The translations under genes and the position numbers were made by a program. A DNA stretch of 64,000 nt from Heterocephalus glaber (taxonomy: Eukaryota; Chordata; Mammalia; Rodentia; Bathyergidae). This document shows, piece after piece, positions 58,905-64,000 of this stretch. How positions within the stretch are numbered: the stretch's first letter is position 1; each line of letters opens with the position of its first letter. The notes beneath the pieces were generated by a model. The model worked only from the letters and a program-made list of their open reading frames with translations, did not search any database and had not been told where the DNA came from. Location of the stretch: contig NW_004624881.1 of NCBI RefSeq assembly GCF_000247695.1, positions 607,176-671,175 of the forward strand, read 5' to 3'.

Positions 58905-60119
58905 ATAAAGATTTGCACCTTGCACTCACACAATAGGTGTCACCTATACCTAGATAAAACTGGAGAACAAATGTAGCCTCCTCAGTGATGAAAAATTAAA
59001 GATGATTTATCTGAGGAATCAAAGGAGAATGAGGCAGTCCAGACCTTAACCAGGGTGTGAGATCTAGATGACAGAAAGCACATGGTGCCAAACACCACTT
59101 GTTTTTGTGAGGAGCAGTAAGTGAGGAGATGCAGGGTGCCTGATGTGCCTGTTGTTCCAGTGATGGACTGGGACTAAATGGGCACCATCATTTCTATGTT
59201 GTTGTTTTCCCAGACAGGGCTTCTAGATGAAAAAGAAGGGAAGTTTGGATTCAGTTCTGAAGTACAAAATTGCTAATATGTATTTTAGTCACCAGAATGC
59301 AGGTTCAGGTCTTGGAAGAGAGAAAAATAAAAGTTTCCATTTTGAGTGACTCAATTTGATGAAAAAAGTGTTGCACTCAGTGCATGCATCACATGATGCT
59401 CTTCAGGCAAATCCCAATAGCAGTCATTCCATCTGTCTCCATGCTGCAATCTGACTCATTGTCTTCCTTACATAGAGAGATTGAATGAATTAGCATGGCT
59501 GTATCCTTTCTTCCAGAGTACAGGGAGAAACCAAACACTCCCAAACAACAATTTTTTAAAGTTCAGTTGTTTTGTATACTAATTTTCATTGAGTGAAGCA
59601 AAGGGTTTTAGCAAATGCAGCAGAAGGATCTGGCCAGGATCTCAGCATCCATGGACCTTAGTTGTCCCACTGTTTAATCCCCTTGTCACTTATCCCAGCC
59701 TCAGTGGAAGAGCAAGTGCAAATAGCATAGTGCAGACAGCAGGGCCTTATCAGAAAACCACTCAGTGTGCTTCTCCAGGTTGGTCAGATCCAGCACCTGA
59801 GGTTCTCTCAACAGCACAGGCATAAGTTAGTGTGGAACATATAACTCATGCCCTGCCCTTTATGGTGACTGTCTTTGTTCTTAGCTCAAAACTATACCAA
59901 CTATTTCAAAGCATTTAGTCAGTATACCGCAGACTTCTTGTGTTTCAGAAATAAATATACAAAAAACTGAGCATGAAAATTAAAAAAAAAAAAAATATAT
60001 ATATATATATATAATTCACCATAACAAGTCCAGACAACAAAAATATACAGTGACAACTAAAACTAGACAATACACAGTTTAGATTCCAGTTTTTAAACAT
60101 ATATCAAATATGAATTAAA
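58905..60119 (-). repeat. OR unit copy F, downstream modules (inverted)
   Basis: 58940-59340 is the reverse complement of unit D 28500-28910 ('tgatgtgcctgttgttccag', 'cacctatacctagataaa'), and 59580-59870 is the reverse complement of 27960-28230 ('ggttggtcagatccagcacc'). Orientation is opposite to units A, C, D and E. An A13 run and (TA)n tract lie at 59982-60013. Confidence 0.7.
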
Positions 60120-60894
60120 TTATTGGAGAAAACTCTTGACAGGAAAACAAGATCTGTTGAACATTCTTTGAAAGGCAGAAATCTCCCTGTAGCATAGACA
60201 GTAGATGATGGGGTTCAGAAATGGGGGCACCATGATGTAGAACACAGCAGTAAACAGATTCCTAAGGGATGGCTTCTTTGCAATGGGGCTGCCGAAAGCC
60301 ACCACCTCAGAAATGAGAATCAAATGGAGAATGGCCACCTCTGGGGTACAGTTGGATATGGTCTTGTTATAGACTTTCTTTGAATGGCTCTTAAGCACAG
60401 TTGAAAATATACTAACATATGACATAATCATAAAAGTAAAACATACTAAGAAAATGCAAACCCTTACAGCAAGGCGTACAAATACAGAAAACTGGATATC
60501 TAATTATGATATTCACAGAATTTGAGGTACATCACAGAAATATTACTGGATTACATTGGTCTTGGTGAAGGAAAGCCTGAACAGAGTGGCTGTGTGGATA
60601 GCAGAGTAGAACAGACCAGAGGCCCTGGAGCTACCTGTGGCCTGGGAGCACAGACTTGGGGTGATTTTGAGGGTATAGTGCAGAGGGTGGAAAATGGCCA
60701 TGTAGTGGTCATAGGACATGAACACCAGGAAAGCAATCACCACAGCTGAAAACACTGTAAACAGAAATATCTGTGCAGCACACTCTGTCAGGTCTTATTT
60801 CCTGTCATAGAGTTCCCTATAACTTTAGAACAACAATGGAGATTCTGTGGAGGTCTGAGAGGGCACATTGCTTTTAAAAATGTACATGGGAGGC
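60120..60894 (-). pseudogene. OR14-like pseudogene, 5'-truncated (copy F)
   Basis: The minus strand encodes SPMY at the TM2 start, then FLVFMSYDHYMAIFHPLHY (the DRY motif is altered to DHY), FTKTNVIQ, a degraded loop, SYVSIFSTVLK, PSLRNLFTAVFYIMV, NPIIYCLCYREI and a stop at 60120-60122. Frameshifts lie near 60800-60830. Several stops fall around 60490-60535, after NVIQ. The N-terminus and TM1 are missing: homology stops at about 60894, where the tandem repeats of the 60897 L1 begin. TM7 is well preserved. It is not functional. Confidence 0.85.
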
Positions 60895-60896
60895 TA

Positions 60897-62304
60897 TCCA
60901 AGCATGATAAGCCAGGTGAGCCAAGCAGCTTGAAGCTTCACGGCCATCCCAGGCCCCACCCATGCCACAGTGAGGTCCCAGGGGGTGACTTGGAGCCCCA
61001 CCCCCATCTGATGATCTCCAAGTGCAATGATCCAGGTGAGACAAACAACTTGAAGCTCTATGGCCATCCTGGGTCCCACCCACGGCACAGTGAGGTCTAT
61101 TTGACCACGTGGGCACCTGCAAGGCCCAATTCCTCCCCCTCTTGTCCCTCTGGCCTTCTGGCTTTTCTGCTACCTGGTCCTACACTACAGAGGCATAGGA
61201 GATTATAAAGACCCTTGTCCTGACTGTCACAAGATAGAGCAGAAGTTAGTAGCAGAAAGAGGGCTTCTCAGGCCCCTCAATGAAAACTGAAGCTCAGTGG
61301 AAAATTAAAGAGAATCTGTACAATAAAGGCACATCAGACCACTGTACTTGGTCTGATGCTGCTGGCGTGCTGAGACTCATTGACTTGTGTATGCACAGGG
61401 ATTCCTAAGTTGCCTACTGGGACAGCAGAGACATATCCTGAAGGAGGCCCATAATTTTTATTGCTATTTGCAAAAAAGAAAAAAATTTTCTCTTATTTTT
61501 AATTCTTAATTTTTACATTTTACTCTTCAAATTTTTACTTTTCTTTTTTATCTTCTCTCTCTCTCTCTCTCTCTTTCTCACTTGTTCTCTTCCTGTCCCA
61601 CATTGCTCCTCAACGCCCCATTTGTTCCTTTCTGCACTGAATTCAGATTTCTCCCTTGTTCTTTTCCTCTCTTTTTCCTTCTCTTGATTATCGTTAGGTT
61701 TAAAAGAAAGTAAATTCAGTATCTAGCCTCTCTGTTGCTGTTAGGTGATTCTATTCAAATCTTTGTTCTTTCATTCTGCCTTCCTCTCTTACCTTTAACA
61801 ACTTCTTAGAGTTTGTGTGATCTTTCTGTGTCTACTGGACTCACCGCTAATCTTACCTGTTCTTTTTACCTGTCCCTCCCTCCTCAACTCCTTTTAACTT
61901 CCCACCCCAAAGGGGAAATATGCTATATTGAAGAGTTTATTCATTAAAAACTTATGTTGGATTGGTCCTCAGTTTTAATTTAACTCACATAGTTAAATGT
62001 GATAGATTAATAACTACCACAAATTGTCATTTTCTAAGCTATGTTTGATGCTATGGTATTGCTATGTCATTTGGGCTAACATGTGGTGATTGATCTAATT
62101 AGTTGTCCTTCCTGGTATAAGGAAAATAAAATAGCCTCAGAGTCATTAGAGTCTCAAAACCCAAACACAAGCTATATCTGGAAGACACATCTAAAAAGCA
62201 ATCATTCCACAAGGGTTTTAAACACAACCAAAAAAGATACCTACATTAAACAATTTTGAAATATCAACCCAGGAATTAAACCAAGGACAGTACCAAAAAC
62301 AAAT
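60897..62304 (+). mobile_element. L1 LINE 5' UTR with tandem repeat
   Basis: This is the 1.4 kb between the truncated OR F and the L1 ORF1 start. It opens with two related units, at 60898 and 61018 (120-bp spacing, about 80 bp clearly alike: 'gatccaggtgag'-type, 'cttgaagct', 'ggccatcc', 'cacagtgaggtc'). A (CT)n tract lies at 61552-61576 within a pyrimidine-rich middle. Rodent L1 promoters commonly consist of tandem monomers, so this is probably the L1 promoter region (inference). No ORF is recognised in it. Confidence 0.55.
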
Positions 62305-63380
62305 ATGAGAAGACACTTAAGCAAGGCACAAACTCAGGCTTCCATGCCACAAAAAGGAAATTCTGTGGGAAATGAGGAGTAAAAATCTGATAAGCAAACA
62401 CTTGGACACCCTGAAATGATAGCACAGGAAGTAACAAAGCAGATGCATGAGGCTCTAGAAAAATTCAAAGCAGAAATAATCTCAGATAAATACAGACATG
62501 GTGAGCAGAGTGAAGGACATGATTAGAAGCTCTAGAACAGGAACAGATAAGAAAATAGATGAGATCAGAAACATTCTGGAAGCCATGAATGCATAGCATA
62601 AGAAAGAAATGGAAAACAGGAAGCAGATTCAAACAGATATTCAGGAGATTAAAAACTCAATTGAAAGCATACAGAGCAGACTAAGAGAATCTGAAGGCAG
62701 AATATCAGATATAGAAGACATCATTGCAGTTAAGGACCATGAAAACAGAAATTTCTTAAAGATAGTAAAGAACCATGAGAAATCAATCCAACAGCTGCTA
62801 GGAGATGCAAAGAAGAATAACATAAGACTGATAGGAGTCCACGCAAAAACAGGAGAAAGTACAATTGACATATAAAAACTGTTCACAGAAGTAATAGTAG
62901 AAAACTTCCCAGACAGAGGTAGAGAACTGAACATACAGACAAGTGAGGCATATAGAACTGCAACCAGCCATGACGAAAAAAAACTACACCTAGACATATA
63001 ATAGTTAAGAGCACAGAAACTCAACAGAAGAACAAAATTCTATAGGCATTTAGAGAAAAGAAATCACCTACAAAGGAAAGCCCATCAGAATCACGGCAGA
63101 TTTCTCAACACAAACCCTCAAATGAAGGAGAGCCTGGAGTGAAGTATTTCAAGACCTAAAAGAAAATAACTTCCAACCTAGAATGTTTTATCTGTCAAAA
63201 TTATCTTTCAAAATTGATGGGGAAATTAGATACTTTCACAACAAAGAACACCTGAGAAATTTCGTGGACAACAAACCAGCACTCCAAACAATTTTAAGTA
63301 ATATCCTAGAAAAAGACAATAAAAGTCACTACTCCATGAGGCCCAGCAGAGAGAAGGCACCATGCAAGGTAAGACACTAA
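62305..63380 (+). pseudogene. L1 ORF1, nearly full-length with stops
   Basis: It begins MRRHLSKAQTQAS at 62305, matching the ORF1 start of the minus-strand L1 near 36555. It continues with a coiled-coil region (ENRKQIQTDIQEIKNSIES, 62610-62670), an RNA-binding middle (KSIQQLLGDAKKNNIRLIGV, 62780-62840) and the C-terminal domain (LSKLSFKIDGEIRYFHNKEH, 63190-63255), ending at TAA/TAG-type stops at 63378-63380. In-frame stops occur near 62596, 62873 and 63000, so no full protein is made. ORF1p is the trimeric nucleic-acid chaperone of L1. Confidence 0.85.
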
Positions 63381-63431
63381 AGCGCAAGGGGGGAAAATAA
63401 GAAATAAAAGAGCCAAGAACAGTAAAACATC

Positions 63432-64000
63432 ATGACAAGGATGAGTCAATATCTCTCAATTATAACTATCAATGTTAATGGCCTCAATTCACCAATCAAA
63501 AGAAATAGACTGACAGAATGGATTAAGAAACAAAACCCAGCAATATGCTGTATACAAGAAACACACCTTACTCAAAAGTAAATCCATAGACGGAAAGTAA
63601 AATGATGGAAAACAGTTTTCCACGTGACAGGAACCCAGAATAAAGCAGGCGTAGTAATCTCATTTGCAGACAAATTAGATTTCAACCCAAGACTAAGAGA
63701 GACAAAGATGGTCACTACATACTTGTGAGGGAACAATCCAAGTGGAAGAGATGACAATCCTAAATATATATGCACCAAATACAAATGCCCCACAACTATA
63801 CAAAACAAATATTAATGGACATGAAAAACCAAATAAGCACTAATACAATTGTAGTGGGGAACCTGAACACCCCTCTATCACAAATAGACAGAACAACTAG
63901 AAAAAAACAATGAAATTCTAGAACTGAACCAAGCTATTGCACAAATGGACTTAATAGATGTTTACAGAGTGTTCCACCCCACAAAATCAGAATACACATT
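63432..64000 (+). pseudogene. L1 ORF2, endonuclease domain (runs off window)
   Basis: The ATG at 63432 gives MTRMSQYLSIITINVNGLNS, which has the catalytic asparagine region of the L1 endonuclease. CCIQETHLTQK follows, with the catalytic glutamate, then AGVVISFADKLDFNP and ILNIYAPN. Premature stops (for example TAA near 63581) show it is dead. ORF2p normally supplies endonuclease and reverse transcriptase for target-primed reverse transcription; the RT lies beyond the window. It is about 50 bp downstream of ORF1, the usual L1 spacing. Confidence 0.88.

Noticed and set aside
58489..58929. 146-codon open frame, minus strand
   Set aside because: Composition is phenylalanine/serine/leucine-rich as expected for AT-rich DNA, no domain is recognised, and its start overlaps the downstream module of OR unit F.
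1..64000. CRISPR arrays, operons, riboswitches, bacterial or phage systems
   Set aside because: The window is mammalian chromosomal DNA; the direct repeats seen are microsatellites, SINEs, L1 5' units and segmental duplications, none with CRISPR-like spacing.

Overview
This is mammalian, almost certainly rodent, genomic DNA: AT-rich, intron-scale non-coding sequence, olfactory-receptor (OR) relics, L1 LINEs in every state of decay, MaLR-type LTRs, MIR and L2 relics, B1-like (7SL-derived) SINE pieces, and at least six copies of a tRNA-derived ID-like SINE with A and B boxes and an A-rich tail. Old B1-like relics plus a lineage-specific ID-like SINE point to a rodent outside the mouse/rat group; I cannot name the species. 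No intact protein-coding gene is visible. Every recognisable gene is a pseudogene or a transposon ORF.

Layout. 1-1790: GC-rich unassigned DNA, ending at a sharp drop in GC. 1792-2605: a MaLR-like LTR and an L1 3' piece. 2672-7066: a 5'-truncated processed copy of ATRX with its whole 3' UTR and poly(A), carrying three later SINEs. 7067-29670 and 39230-43345: a decayed tandem array of one OR unit (upstream modules, OR14-like coding region, downstream modules). The copies are A (OR at 9476-10566), C (OR missing, 22250), D (OR 3' half at 27334) and E (OR 3' part at 41116). A separate degraded OR, B, lies at 13413. 29670-39150: an island of older repeats (B1, L2, MIR), an endogenous retrovirus 3' end, and a stack of nested L1s. 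43365-50530: LTR and L1 relics and unassigned DNA. 50535-51448: an OR2T-like pseudogene on the minus strand. 52990-58900: old LINE-like DNA, an L1 split by a MaLR LTR, and unassigned DNA. 58905-60894: another OR14-like unit, F, in inverted orientation. 60897-64000: a long L1 with tandem repeats at its 5' end, ORF1, and the endonuclease part of ORF2 running off the window.

The co-occurrence of OR14-like and OR2T-like genes resembles the OR cluster of human 1q44 and its rodent counterparts (inference). The biology is that of a receptor cluster that expanded by tandem duplication and then died through stop codons, frameshifts, deletions, inversion and transposon insertion. I did not find an undescribed functional system. 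The strongest leads are the structure of the duplicated array, the inversion junction at an OR start codon, and two unlike tandem-repeat 5' regions attached to related L1 ORF1s.
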